Positions 36,427 through 49,000 of a stretch of 64,000 bases of DNA are shown here, in pieces; position 1 is the first letter of the stretch, and each line of letters begins with the position of its first letter. The DNA comes from Tetragonia tetragonoides (lineage: Eukaryota; Streptophyta; Magnoliopsida; Caryophyllales; Aizoaceae). Both the position numbers and the translations under genes were made by a program. The notes beneath the pieces are model-generated. The model was not told where the DNA came from. It made no database searches and worked only from the letters and a program-made list of their open reading frames with translations. The stretch covers positions 4,826,501 to 4,890,500 of the forward strand of contig CM076150.1 of NCBI GenBank assembly GCA_038025085.1, in the 5' to 3' direction.

Positions 36427-39400
36427 TTAATGCTAAGGCGCATTAAGTGTACAACTTTATGAAGCCATTTAGGTTGGCTGATATTATGAGTAATCTTTGT
36501 TGGGCGGCGAATACGTGAGACTAATTGAAATCTACTAAGTTCTATTTAATGTGAATTTTTTGACCATTACACATTTTTTGTTCATCTTTGTTTATTTGCA
36601 TGATCAGTCAATCTTTATAAACAACTTAAATATGATATACAGTGGACATAATTATACTTGTGTTATATTTATGTATAATAGCCTTTTCATGGTTAGAAAA
36701 GAAATTTACATGTGCTCTGAGCTACTTGTACTTGTCGGTCCACACGAAACGAAATGAATGAATTTTGGCTATTAAAGGCATTGTTACCCTTCCTTGTAAT
36801 GTTTGGTCCGATACACTTATCCTGAAGATAAGTGCATAAATATTAAAGCTTGGAAGATTATAAGTTACAAACTGATCGAACACAAGTCCTAACCTATAAG
36901 GCTTAGTATTGAATGAAACCTAAATGAGTGGAAGAAAATATTGATAATGATCTTGAAGATCACAAAAGGAGCATCTCAAAAATAAGTTCAACGAGAAATT
37001 GTTTATGATGGTACAACTATCATGACCAGAAGTTCATGATATATATGTTGATTGATTTATATCTGCTTGCGCCTGAAGCTCATAATACATAAGGCCAGAA
37101 GTCCCATAAGGTTGAGAAATTAAATATAAATCTTACAAGGTTGATACAAATATTTGACCTAAAGTCCAAAGTTGATTTGGAAAATAATTACATGGTCTAT
37201 GCTAACATACTTACAAGCCTGAAGTTTGTACTCATATACAATTTGTACGGACATACAATTATATGTGTAGTATTTGTTTGTGATGTGCTTTGTTTTCCAT
37301 TATGAGTGTGAGGAAAAGGGGGGGAAATTATGTAAATTTGTTATTATATTTCCTCACACATCTAAGATATCCGAGATAAAGATCATAAGATGTATTCATA
37401 TGTATTAGTAAGAAAAGTAAATTTATATTAGTTATAAAAATTACCTTGCATTTGGTATTGGACTTACTTTTCTTTGAAATTAAATCTATCCAGAAGATAG
37501 ATATGTCCATAAAGTTTGAATATGACCAAATTGATAAGATGCTCAAGAAGAGCAATCTATATAACATGATGGAATTAAGGAATAAATTATATTTCGTAAT
37601 GAAATTAAGAAATTGTCTTGCTACTAGAAAAGAGACACAAGTTATGTCTTTGTCACATCATAAAATATGACCTGAATTACATGTAAAATGACTATGTCAA
37701 AATTGATCGTTTTTAAACAAAAGCTAACTAGAAGTTAGTTAACTGAAATATTTTGTTGATGTGACAGTTTAGGCCATCGGGGTTTCAAATTATTACCCGT
37801 TTCTGAGAACCAAAAGTTTTTTTGACATTTAATGTGCTCATGCTCTCTCGTGTTATATTTATTTAATGTTTGAAAGGCAAGACTTGAAATCGAGATTGAG
37901 CGTAATTTCGAACAATACAATTGTAATTGTTTGAATCAAAAGACAAGAGATTTTGATAGCAACTTGTATAAATTGAGATTAAGTGGCCTGAAGATCACTT
38001 AAAAGACGAGTTGCATTATACAAGATTATTATAGAGTAAATTTTGATCATTGTATCATGTATTGATCCCCTTGTATGGGACAAATTATATGAGCACAAAG
38101 AGAACCAACTGCAAATTACTTATACTCCCTGACATCCTTATTCTCTAAAAGAGAACTAGTAAAGTGAAACTCGTTGAGAAAATATGAGTTATCCGTGGAT
38201 TTGAGCTGGGTTTGAGTATAATTTAATGATGACATGCCCCTTTATAACTATCCATTTGAGATAGTTTTCCCAGCTTAGGGGGAGAATCAGATAGGAAAGC
38301 TGGTAAAAACAAAGATATACATTATGTATAATGTTGATCCCCTATTTGAACAAGAAGTTCAGAATATATTATGTAATGAGGTTCATAAATACGTGATATA
38401 TACCAACTTTATTTCAAACCTCTGTATGTTTCAGTATCTATGATTTGTCATAAAGATACATGCTGTGAGCATTGAGATCTCTTGCCAAAGATTAGAATTG
38501 ATACACTTGAAGTGTAGTATATTGAGTTTACTTTCATTCAAATTAATTGGATATCGGTTCCTAATGAAAGTCTATTATACAAACATGGCAAGATCATGTA
38601 GTTTGGTTGGTATTCTGGAAAAGATATGAAATATAGACAAGTTTTTATATCTTATAAATACCCCTGAAGAGGTATGGATATCTGAATCAAAATAGATGGC
38701 CTAAATGAAAAAGGGAAAAGGTACCTCCTAAGAAAATATTCAGATATCATTTACCAGTACTGATGGATAAATAAAATTGATTATGAGATTTCAACGGTTA
38801 ATATTTTAATACCGGTATTATGAAGGAACCGATATGCATATACAAGATGAGATGGACATATGAATGGGGATCATATTTATAAAGTCCACCTAAATGTTGA
38901 CATATTATTGATTGGAATTGGAAAATGAGCTCATGGACCTGCAGTCCAATTAAATTATGGATTTAATATCCAAATTGTATACTTTACATTATCGAGCCAT
39001 GCATTGTGTGCATATAGATTATAAGTCATACATCATTCATGTCACTATATTGTATATCTTATTTCTATTTATCTAACATTTACTAATTTATTAATTTCAT
39101 ATCATAATGCATGCACACATTTTCATTGAAATGTAGTATTGTAGGTTACTACATATTGTATAGGCGGGAATCTGTAAAGGAGATGTTTACTCCTATGGTA
39201 TGTCAATTCCAGAAGGATTGAAGATATAGTCCCTGAAGGACTCTAAATGCCTTGTTGGATATGTATAATGGAATACATGGACCTTTGAATAGGTGAAAAG
39301 CTCCTGAAGAGCTAATATTGAATTTATATGAACCTCTGATATTTTGAAGTTACAAGGGTCCATGAATAAATGACATACATATTTTATTTGTATTTGTCTC

Positions 39401-39798
39401 AAGTAACATCAATGAGAATGAGGAAGATATATTTTTGGAAAGCATTCACGATTGGGGTATGACGTGATGCAAGATATAAAACCTCTTGATCTGAAGAGAG
39501 TTTTGAATGAATTGATATTGAAGTTTGAGCATGTGACAAGCTTCATTGACCATAATATCGTTATAAAGTCTCAGAGGTTGAGAGTTGATGTGAAGATCTC
39601 ATATATGATGGCTTGTGGGTAATATTTGATCTTGAGATTCTTATGGTCCTGAAATACCATACTAATGAAATAGGTGATTCTCATGGTCCTAAAGTACCGT
39701 AGAATATTTCCTCTAATTGCCAAGTCACAAATATTTCATGATGGTATGAAAATTATGAGCAGTGATTGATAATATAAATTAACCTCCTAAAGAAGGTT
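36427..39798 (+). repeat. Array of short hairpins sharing an NNGAA loop
   Basis: Stem-loops with unrelated stems but a common loop, all with the loop on the plus (element sense) strand. Examples (stem/loop): 36814-36834 CACTTATC/CTGAA; 36948-36962 TGATC/TTGAA; 37018-37041 TATCATGA around CCAGAAGT; 37212-37230 TACAAGC/CTGAA with one G-T pair; 37484-37502 ATCTATC/CAGAA; 37540-37554 TGCTC/AAGAA; 37722-37740 AGCTAAC/TAGAA with one G-T pair; 37979-38002 TTAAGTG around CTGAA; 38347-38361 TGAAC/AAGAA; 38502-38516 TACAC/TTGAA; 39203-39221 TCAATTC/CAGAA; 39228-39242 AGTCC/CTGAA; 39299-39313 AGCTC/CTGAA; 39642-39661 TATGGT around CCTGAAAT. Weaker or variant ones: 37066-37083, 37091-37105, 37154-37168, 38141-38155, 38658-38675, 38934-38948, 39683-39700, 39781-39798. 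The function is unknown. Confidence 0.75.
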
Positions 39799-40689
39799 TA
39801 TATTTATTTTACTAATGACCTCCCGAAGAAGCAAGGTCTATGATGAATGAGTTGCAATTGATATATTGTGAAGTTCTATTGAAGGATGAGACTTATTTAT
39901 GCACTTCACATTTTTTCTATTGCTTAGGTTTTTTCCATCGGGTTTTCCTAGCAAAGGTTTTAGTGAAGTAGTGGATGTACTCTTTTTCCCTTCGTTGAGG
40001 TTTTTATCCCATCGGGTTTTACCCAACAAGGTTTTTAACGAGGCATCATGACAAGCATAATACTGAATTAAGTGAGTTTGATGTTAATGTCTCCCTTTGT
40101 CAGATATACCATTGCTTGGGATGATATTGAATGAGAATGAAAGTTATGTACACCATATTCAGGGGACATATGAATTTTGTTGGAAGCATTTTTTTTCTTC
40201 TAGACATGCAGAAATTCATGAAATATGCAAGTTCAGAACATTTGTAAAGCATGTGATTCATCTTCGAAGATAAGAAGTGCCTACGGTCCTATATGATGAA
40301 TGTTGCATCTATTACCTAATGCAAAGAAGGTGATATCAACTTCAGTTGATGATAAATTTCACTGATGTTTCTTTTGACCTGTGGTAGAAGAATGAAGATA
40401 GATATAAGTGTTCAACAAACCCATCACGAAGACATTTCCTACTGAAGATCACAATTGCAACAACTTGAAGATCTAAACGGATATGATCATGAGGGGGAGT
40501 AAATACGCGCTGCACTCTTTTTCCCTTAGCCATGGTTTTGTCCCAATGGGTTTTCCAGGCAAGGTTTTTAATGAGGCAGCATCCCAGGCGTATTGAAGAA
40601 TAATGTACTCTTTTTCCTTAACTAGGTTTTATCCCACTGGTTTTCCTAGTAAGGTTTTAACGAGGCATATTCTTAATTGATGGACATCC

Positions 40690-40698
40690 AAGGGGGAG
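40690..40698 (+). promoter_or_regulatory. Polypurine tract of the Copia-like element
   Basis: AAGGGGGAG directly abuts the TG of the 3' LTR, the expected plus-strand priming site. Confidence 0.8.
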
Positions 40699-40953
40699 TG
40701 TTATGATATATAATAAGATGGATGTTCATATTCTAACTCCCAATCCGTTTCACCTTTATCACTTAAGTCTCACATTAAGTGAACTATGTTTAACTCCCCT
40801 ATCAATCAATTCCTTAGCTCAATTTCATGTATATATAAAGCTATGATCGTATTGTCATGTACAAGTTGAATGAATAAGATATCATCTCCTTCTCTCCATT
40901 AACTAGTCTCCTTGTTCTTATTCATGTTGCTATTCTAGTATTATTTCATAACA
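40699..40953 (+). repeat. 3' LTR of the Copia-like element
   Basis: 255 bp, nearly identical to the 5' LTR, ending ATAACA before the GAGCA target duplication. Confidence 0.95.
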
Positions 40954-41289
40954 GAGCACACATTCATATTCAGGGGAAAAACAGACTCCAAAAACAAAAA
41001 GGAGTTAAGGGGAAAATAGAAACGAGGACTTAAGGATACAAACAGGAAAAAGAAAGAAAAAAAACTCCTGCGAAATTTTTCTCTCTCCTCCGAAAAATTT
41101 TCCGCCAAAAATTAACATCTTAAGCATGATTAAAAATTATTAATTTAATTTAACTATGTTTAAGATAATTGAATAACTTAATTAAGTCACTAAACATAAG
41201 GGTATAAGAAGAATAACTCAACCAAAAAGAGAGTGCATTGGGTCTGTGTGCCAAAAGTAAATGTTGTTGTTGTTGCGGAACGGAGGTAA

Positions 41290-43063
41290 TATATGTTTAA
41301 TGTCTCATCACTCACGTGCCTTGTACATAAGGGTATTTCCACTCTACTCTTTTTTTAAGAGAAAAGGGTTACGAGAGAGGATTTAAACAAGGAATTGGAT
41401 TTTCCAAAGAAAATTTGAAAAGAAATTATGCACAAATACTACTCAACAATTGTTTCTTCAAGATTCAATCTTTGGCAACTTTTTATTTTGTTGCATTCGC
41501 TAGTGTTTATTATGAATATTACCTTTTTTTGTTAATTATCCAATCCGTTCCATTTCTTCCGTTCCGCATTGTTTCGTTCCGCATTATGTACTTCAATTTA
41601 TCTCACATTTTTAATTATTAAGAGTATTACTTTTATTATGTCCACAAAGTTGAAATATCACCTATGTGAATAACCAGATTAACGAATTAAAGTGATTGAC
41701 AATCTCATGTACATTATTAAACTTTCTTACATTATCCAAATTTGTAAGACAAAGGATAACCGAGTGATGGATTTATTAAACAAAATAAAATTGATCACAA
41801 GTTGCTCAAATATTTTCCGTAAATTATGTACATGTGTATCTTTTTTTTTTATTTTCATATGTCCTGCCTTGTTTTCTGATTGCTTAGTTTTCAATTTATC
41901 TCAATTCAGTTTATCTTTGTCATGCAGTATCTTTCTATCATCCCAAATACTAATACTCGTAAAAGTTCTCTTATGAGGCGTCCTCATACATGAGGCGGCC
42001 ACAAGTGCTACTTTTTTATTTGGAGGTAATCACTTTAGATGTATGGTGATATCACTTCTAATCTTACGTATATCATGCATCCAGACGACCACGCCTCATG
42101 TATAAAGCCACCTCATATGAATTTTTGTGTTATTTATATACCGAAATTTGTCAAAGTACATTACCAGAAGCGCTGTCATGCTTAAGAAATTCATATGTTA
42201 TACTCGTTATCCTATGCTGGACGAAGTATCTTTCAATGAATTTGACAAGACGGAGCAGATAGAAGTTGTTCACGAACTGGCCAGAGTCATTCCACCTAGA
42301 GTCCGTGTAGTCATCCTGGAATGATCATATTATACATAGCTTCTATTACTTTTTTGATAATTAACCTTCCATTTTATTATATTGGACACAAAAGAGCCAA
42401 AGCTCATACACGGATACACCTATTGTAGCCGAAGCACACCAGGTAGCCCAAGCACATATATAGCTTCTGTTATTATCAGTGCACAGGCACACATAGGAAG
42501 CTTGAAAGTTGTAGCTTGGCATAAGTAACCGTAATCTATCAATATCACCAAGTACCATGTTGATACTGAGGGATCCAATCAAAGTGAAACCAATTTCAAT
42601 CAACCAGAACACCTCGAAAGAAGAAACGCAATCAGAAATCACTTAACCCAAGAAAAGAAATCAACTGTAATAGATCCAGCATCAAACGCTTTCCTGTGAT
42701 GTACTCGTAATCAGTTAACTTCTGAATTCAAAACCCTAGAATGCCAATTTCCTCATGATTAACACTTTGGGTCTTTTTTCCCAGCAAAAACTATACGACG
42801 ACTGTTTTGCTTCTCAATTCTTCCTATCTTAGTACATGACAGCCTCTGTATGACATTGTACACCAAATTGTGTTCTGTTCTTGCACAAATATATTCAATA
42901 AAACCAAATAATATCAACAGCAAGAACGTACAGCCAAAAGTGTTCGGCTCTTGACATGATGCAACTCTTGCCAGATAGCTTTTACACAATGCAACAGGCA
43001 CAAAAAATTCCAGTCATTTGTCTGCGACAGATTAATCCTTAGAACATTTTCCTCACCAACTGC
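41290..43063. other. Intergenic, WAV2 3' flank
   Basis: No firm gene. A short frame at 42181-42324 on the plus strand (MLKKFICYTRYPMLDEVSFNEF..., 48 residues) has a protein-like composition but no recognised family. A small MITE at 41974-42115 is listed separately. The part above 42360 probably includes the WAV2 3' UTR. Confidence 0.4.
41974..42115. mobile_element. Short MITE with 25-bp imperfect inverted repeats
   Basis: TGAGGCGTCCTCATACATGA at the left pairs with the right end (inward TGAGGTGGCTTTATACATGA), flanked by TA on both sides. About 142 bp, foldable over much of its length. Confidence 0.65.
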
Positions 43064-46000
43064 TCAACTCAGATGAGAATCTGAAAGCAAAATAACATAA
43101 TATCAAATACAAAACAGAAAATATTGAAATGAAAACAACTCAAAATTGCACCTGCCAGAGGCCACCAAGAAGACAGCGTTAGGTGATAATAAAACAAGAC
43201 AAATCGAGGTATCATATTTTCGGATGAACTGCAGAAAGTTTGACAAGAAAAGTAAGACTTCTCCCAATTATTAAGGAGAAAAACAAAAGGAATGTCAATT
43301 GAGCAATATTCACAGGAAAAGCGAATTTAAAATTAAAGAAGACTAAAAGCCAAAGGATAGAAAGGGAAATAACTGCATCTTGCTTCACTATGTATGTATA
43401 GAGACATGGTGTGTTACTCATTAGTCATTACCATGCAATTGGATCTCCAAGGGAAAATATGCAAGCAATACATTTTTTTTCTCCTTTTATGCTACATTTT
43501 GCAAGACACTTACCCAGAGGCTCCTGAAAACGAAAGCTCAAGCAAGTGACGGAGAAGCTATGATATATAAGAAACAGAGAGCAGCCAAGGATACACTTCG
43601 GGCAGGTGAACATAGTTTAACAAAAAATAAATAAATCCCTCAGACACGGAAGTCAGAAACGTACTAAAAGCATGCACTACAAAGAATTTTAATACATATT
43701 AGTCTATCCATTTTTACTTTCTTTCCCAAGGAGCAGTAAATATGCTGTAAGTTGTTTTAAAAGATGTTATAAGGTCGATCGAGCTTCACTATTTTTGCAT
43801 GTAACTATTAGCAATTCAGAGCATAAAGATTCATGAAACATCCATATAACATCTCTCTCCCCCCAAAGCTTTCACATGAAATGAAGGCAAAAAATAAAGT
43901 TTTAGCTGGCCCCATCTAGTCCGTAATGCGCTGGTTAACACCAATGAATTAGTCGTATCTCACATGCAAATAGCAAATATGCTGGTAAAAACAACTAAAA
44001 AAACAATGGACTAAAGCAGATTCCAAGTTCCAAACCACTGAATAGCCACTGCATAGAACAGACCAACTATTACCATTTGTTCTGGAGTCAGATTCTACAT
44101 GTTTAATTCCAGATGTGTGTTGTTCAATAAACTGCTGAACTGAACTCCAGTAATCGTCGCCACCAGCAAGCCATGTATCCATATGCATGCCAGTTGGAAA
44201 TTCCAGAAAGCTGCATTGCCTGTTGTGTGCAGCTGCTTTGGCATACAGCATTTTCATGTGGGCAGGAGGAACCATTTCATCTCGCAAACCAGAGATGAAA
44301 AGGATGGGTTGTTTGACCTGCAGAAATTAAGGTTGAATTACTCTCCACAGAAGAAGCAGGGAATAAATATAGAACCTACAGAAACTAAAGATGATAAGGG
44401 AAATGAGACTGAAGCTGAATGGCAGGCAAGGTGCTAATCAGTTCAGACACAAATTCAAATCATAGGAGACTATATGCACTTATTTATTTAATCAAATTGA
44501 GTATTAAGCAATCTTATTGGCTAAAAGCTATTCAGGAATATTGTCATAAACTCATAATTCAGTGACATCAGGAAGAGACCACTTTTAATGAAAAATACTC
44601 CTCCGTTCCATAATTAGTTTTGTTTCATACTATTAAGTCATTTTAAAAGTCCAATAAAGCATTTATTACTTTTTACCCATTATACCCCTATTCACATCAC
44701 TTTATCAATTGTTCACCTTCTTTTTTTTTTTCTTGGTTTAACACCATGTTCACCTAAGCCCTTTGGGCCCAAGCTAATCATGTTCGCACCGGGTCGGCCC
44801 ACGAAGGGGTAAAGTGCTCCCACTAAATAGTTTTTTCATTCACAAGATTCGAACCCTCGACCTTGCTTAAGGGATGAGAGTGCCGAACCACTCACACCAA
44901 CTACTTATTTTATCAAATCTAAAGTCAAAGCGTAATGTACCCAAGTATAACTATTTTTTGCTAGAATTGAGACTATTTAATGACTTCCTTAACTTCTTGT
45001 GCAACAACCTTAAACGCCCTATATAATGGAACGGAGGAAGTAATTAATATTTTTATATGCAAGAGCCGGTATGCTAACAATGGAACTTTAAACATTTCAC
45101 TTTGATGCATTGAGCAGACAACATGATATCTTCTAGAAAAATGACAGCTCCGTATAAATAAGACCCAGACAACATCATCTAAGAAGCAAGGAGTGCAAGC
45201 ACAAGATTTGCACAAATAACTTTACCTGGCTGACGATATCAATAGTACTCCAAGGAGAGCGTACTACACTGTTAAGAATCCTAGGACCTTTTGAGCTGCT
45301 TCCACCAATAAACCACTTCAAAAAGGGTAACAGAACTCCAGCCATGTCCAAAATTGATGTGAACGTATTCTCCAAAATCAAAGCAGCAACCTGAGACGAG
45401 CAAACAAGAAATCAATAGTGCCGCATTGAAAAAATAAAGATGCTTGATAAATTATAAAGAAACAACAAATTATTGACTCATATAGCCACTGTATTAAGAT
45501 GGTCAAATAGCAAATGCTTCAGAGGAAGAACGCAAAATGGTGGCCAAAAACAGACAGGTTATGTTACTTATGTAGCAACATATATCAGCCAAAAACAACT
45601 ATTGAAGTCATATAAGCCAGTAACAAGTAGCATGAACAAATTTACATCTCCGTAAACTGCCCAGCAATTAGCAAAACATAGAATATTTTGGAAAACTAGA
45701 AATGGTAGTGGATTACTGATTGGGGATTTGATGTCCACGGCAATAGTTTAGTGTGTCTAATACTTTGCTGTTATCTAGGTTTCTGATCATAATCAGACTG
45801 CATGAAAACAGCATGAAGGAAAATCTACAAAGAAGGGCTTGCTTATTTTTTGAACAGCACAAAGAAGGGCTTGCTGCTAGCACAGAAAATCACACACGTG
45901 ACAAGTGATTCTCCACTTCTCCTCTAGAGAATAAGACAGGATATTGTTGTTAGGTAGTATGTCTTCCTTACTTCCTTTTCCTTTATGAAAAGAAAAGAAA

Positions 46001-49000
46001 ACTTTATCAAAAAGGTAACATCAAAAGCCGAGGACAAGATGTCAAAAGCTTAAAACAGAACCCGAGAAAGGCTCATTGCATATTACAAACTTTTATTAAG
46101 CCAACAGCCTCCTTAATTAACACCTGACCCCAGCTCTCAGTTCCAATTTTTCTATCTACTGTCAAGGGTTAATACTTTCTCAACAGTTCAACTAGCTTCA
46201 ACCCATTTCGTTCAAACATCTACTGAACCAAACTGATTATCGAACACCTTGTTAGCTAATATGACATCACACATATCTTGGTTAGTATTCGCAAGGATTG
46301 CGAGAATCCCATCCCCTCCTCATGTGCAATAGAATGTAGGTTCTGATACCTCACTATGTCAACCTACAGAAAGTTATTTTGCAGATCAACAACAGGCATT
46401 TCCAAAACATAAGACTCATGCCATTCTCCGCCTCCCTAATTGGCTTATGTTCCTGCAACAGAAAATCCCTACACAATTGAAGGACTATACTCATCCTTGT
46501 TAGTTGTTACTCAAACCATTTACCTTCATCCAATTCCCATTTTCAAAAAAGAGCACTAGATCGAAGTTCAATTTCCATATGTACAAGTATCATCCCGATT
46601 TCCTTTTCAACCATGACTACTAGCGTTAATCATCACTTCTTTAATACAGCACTAGATGGAAGAAGTCTTAACTCTCAAGATAGGGTAGGATCGCCCTTGG
46701 CCTATGTAATACAGTCCCCTCCCTATGTAGCTCACCTATATCATCACTTCTTTAGTTTCATGTATCTGCCTGATCTACTCCACACATTCTCTTTGTTCCT
46801 GAACTACATCGTCAGAATATCGTGGCAAAATAGCTGGAAATCCGAGCGGTTGTGACTTCAAAGCACAAGAAAATAATTGTAAGTTATTTGTAACACCGAA
46901 GGATTTTATGGACAAGGAGAGCACAAGTGGTTTCATGGTTACTACCTAAATCATTAAGGTGCATTTTCTTTTTTTTAGATAAGAGAAAATTTTATTAATC
47001 AAATAGTGAAAGAATACAGTGGGGAGGATAAGGTATCCTCAAAGAACAAGAATTAAAATATTTACAAATCACGCCAATGGCGTTGAATGACTGTCAGTGG
47101 CACCCCCTTGAAGGCACCAGCCGCCTTCGCCCAAAGGGAGGCCAAATAAACAATATGTTCCCAAACCAAATCAATACTCTTTTCCGCATCAGAGAATACC
47201 CTCGAATTCCTCTCTAACCAAGTGCACCAAAAAATAGCAGAACATGCACACCGCCACAAAATCCTACCCTCCTTCCCCCTCCTCATAGCAGAAAATTGCA
47301 GCTGAAGGAATTGACCCACTGTAGGCTCCCCACACAACAGTTTATCCTTATCCCACAAGGTCCTCGCAAAACTACACATCACAAACAGATGCAAACAACT
47401 CTCCCCAACTCTCCCCATCCTGCCGACACATCACGCACATGCTGAGGAGAAGACCCATATGTGGCCTACGTCGTTGCACCATATCACTAGTGTTCACCTT
47501 ACCAAGCACCAGAGTCCACACAAAAGCACGAACCTTCAGAGGAACCTTAGACTTTCAAATATAAGAGGAAAGGGGAAATTGTGGAAATTGTGACGGAAGG
47601 CTAAGATGATGGGAGGTCCATTTTCCCATTAAACTGTGGTGGGTTCTTATGTTATGGGAAAAGAAAATGCACCTCCCATTAAACTGTGGTGAAGTCCAGC
47701 GCTTGTCAGCTTGTGTTCACCCATGCAGCAGCGGGTGGGGCCCTCCAGCTACAACAACTGAATCACCGTCTTACTGAACTCTTCTTAATGGCAGCTACTT
47801 CCCTGGAAACTCCGGTTACTGAGGATATTGCCTACTGAATTCTCCTTATAAGCCACAATTCACGGTGCTTTGAACAATGATTGCCGCAAATCTTCACCTC
47901 ATAAAAACTCTAAGTCAAGAACCCAACCCCTAGAAGTCAATCTTGCCTTCGGTCGTTCACCCATCACAGGCCCTAGCCACCCTTCTCCTCTTCTCAAACT
48001 TAGAGAAATCCAAAAGCAGAAAAGAGCACTTCATCCATCCATCAGGACATGGTTATTAGTTAGATAATTTGGCAAAATGTACCTTGCCCCTTCTCCCATA
48101 CTTTAGCCAATCCACCTTCCTAAGTGTCTCAAATGACATACATACCAAATGTTCTCACTTCAATATCCACCATTCTGGTCATAGGAGTGAGGACCCCACA
48201 AATTAGTGAGCAAACAATAGGTGACAGAGAAAAGGGCCTTAAGAAGGACATGGGGAGTCATCAATCGTTTTTTAAATAAGAAAAAATATATTGATAAATA
48301 GACACAATTACAATCTAAGAGGACAAGAGGTCCTCAAAAAACAACAGATAGAGCTAAATACCAGGAACCTCAATTACGCTGAATGTCATAGTAGACACCC
48401 TGTTAAAGAACCGACTGCTTTGGCCCAAGTGAAGCCAAATACAGGACCCTATCCCAAACTAAAGCCTTTCATTGGACACTCCTGTAAGGACAGGAGAGTT
48501 GGCTCCAACCATAAGTACCGAAAGATTGCCAAAACTGCACACCACCAAAGCAACATATTCTTCTCCCCCGTCCAAAGACCAATATGCCTAGTCAATTAAT
48601 GTTGCTCAATAGTTACAGGAAAAACCCAAACCACGTCCTCTCCCAAAACATCAAGAAGTTTACACCACTGCGACTGAACCTTCACACGGTAAAAACACCA
48701 AAGACTCACTACTCCGGAGACACATCATACAAATATCCGGACAAAAAACCTAATATCATTAGTATTTAATCCTACCAAAAACCATATTCCAGACAAAATC
48801 TCGCACCTTAAGGGGAGCTTTCGCTTTCCAAATCATGTTAGCACAAGGAAGGGTAAAGTGATTGTAAACTTAAATGATGGAGGAAGGAATTTATTAGATA
48901 AGGAAAAAGTATATTAATATATATCAAATGTACAGCGGAAGAGAGGATAACATATCCTCCACAAAAAAAAAAAAACATTTACAAATTGCCCCAATCCCGT

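Larger units (their letters stand above)
35299..40953 (+). mobile_element. Copia-like LTR retrotransposon, non-autonomous or decayed
   Basis: Direct LTRs (35299-35555 and 40699-40953, TG...CA) are flanked by the 5-bp target duplication GAGCA at 35294-35298 and 40954-40958. A purine tract (AAGGGGGAG) ends at 40698. The 5.1-kb interior has no gag-pol frame. Near 39203-39240 the words SIPEGL and VPEGL faintly recall Copia reverse transcriptase. Three copies of the block with TCCCA(T/A)(C/T)GGGTTTT-like words, characteristic of the 3' non-coding part of many plant Copia elements, lie at about 39910-40045, 40510-40580 and 40608-40672. The primer site after the 5' LTR (CGTTATCACCACC) is not the common tRNA-Met type. 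By hand count the LTRs differ at about six positions plus one 2-bp indel, so the insertion is fairly recent. Confidence 0.85.
32934..41289. mobile_element. Composite mariner/Stowaway-type element, 8.36 kb with insert
   Basis: The left end CTACCTCCGTTCCGCAAC and the right end (inward TTACCTCCGTTCCGCAAC) form inverted repeats flanked by TA on both sides, the Tc1/mariner target duplication. The match continues for about 10 bp more. Without the Copia insert the element would be about 2.7 kb. It has no recognisable DDD transposase. The left arm has CT-rich repeats (33160-33450), an exon-like stretch (33494-33770, encoding LDLEKSESKPLPDLNFIPS) and a GGTTGTTGGATT-type minisatellite (33822-33917). 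It is therefore non-autonomous, either a deletion derivative or one carrying foreign sequence. Confidence 0.75.

Noticed and set aside
39203..39242. Surviving Copia reverse transcriptase (SIPEGL, VPEGL words)
   Set aside because: Only a few residues match and stops surround them. Both words coincide with hairpins of the NNGAA array, so coding origin is doubtful.
44850..44915. Possible tRNA gene on the minus strand
   Set aside because: The B box is part of a full SINE with a 3' body and A-tail.
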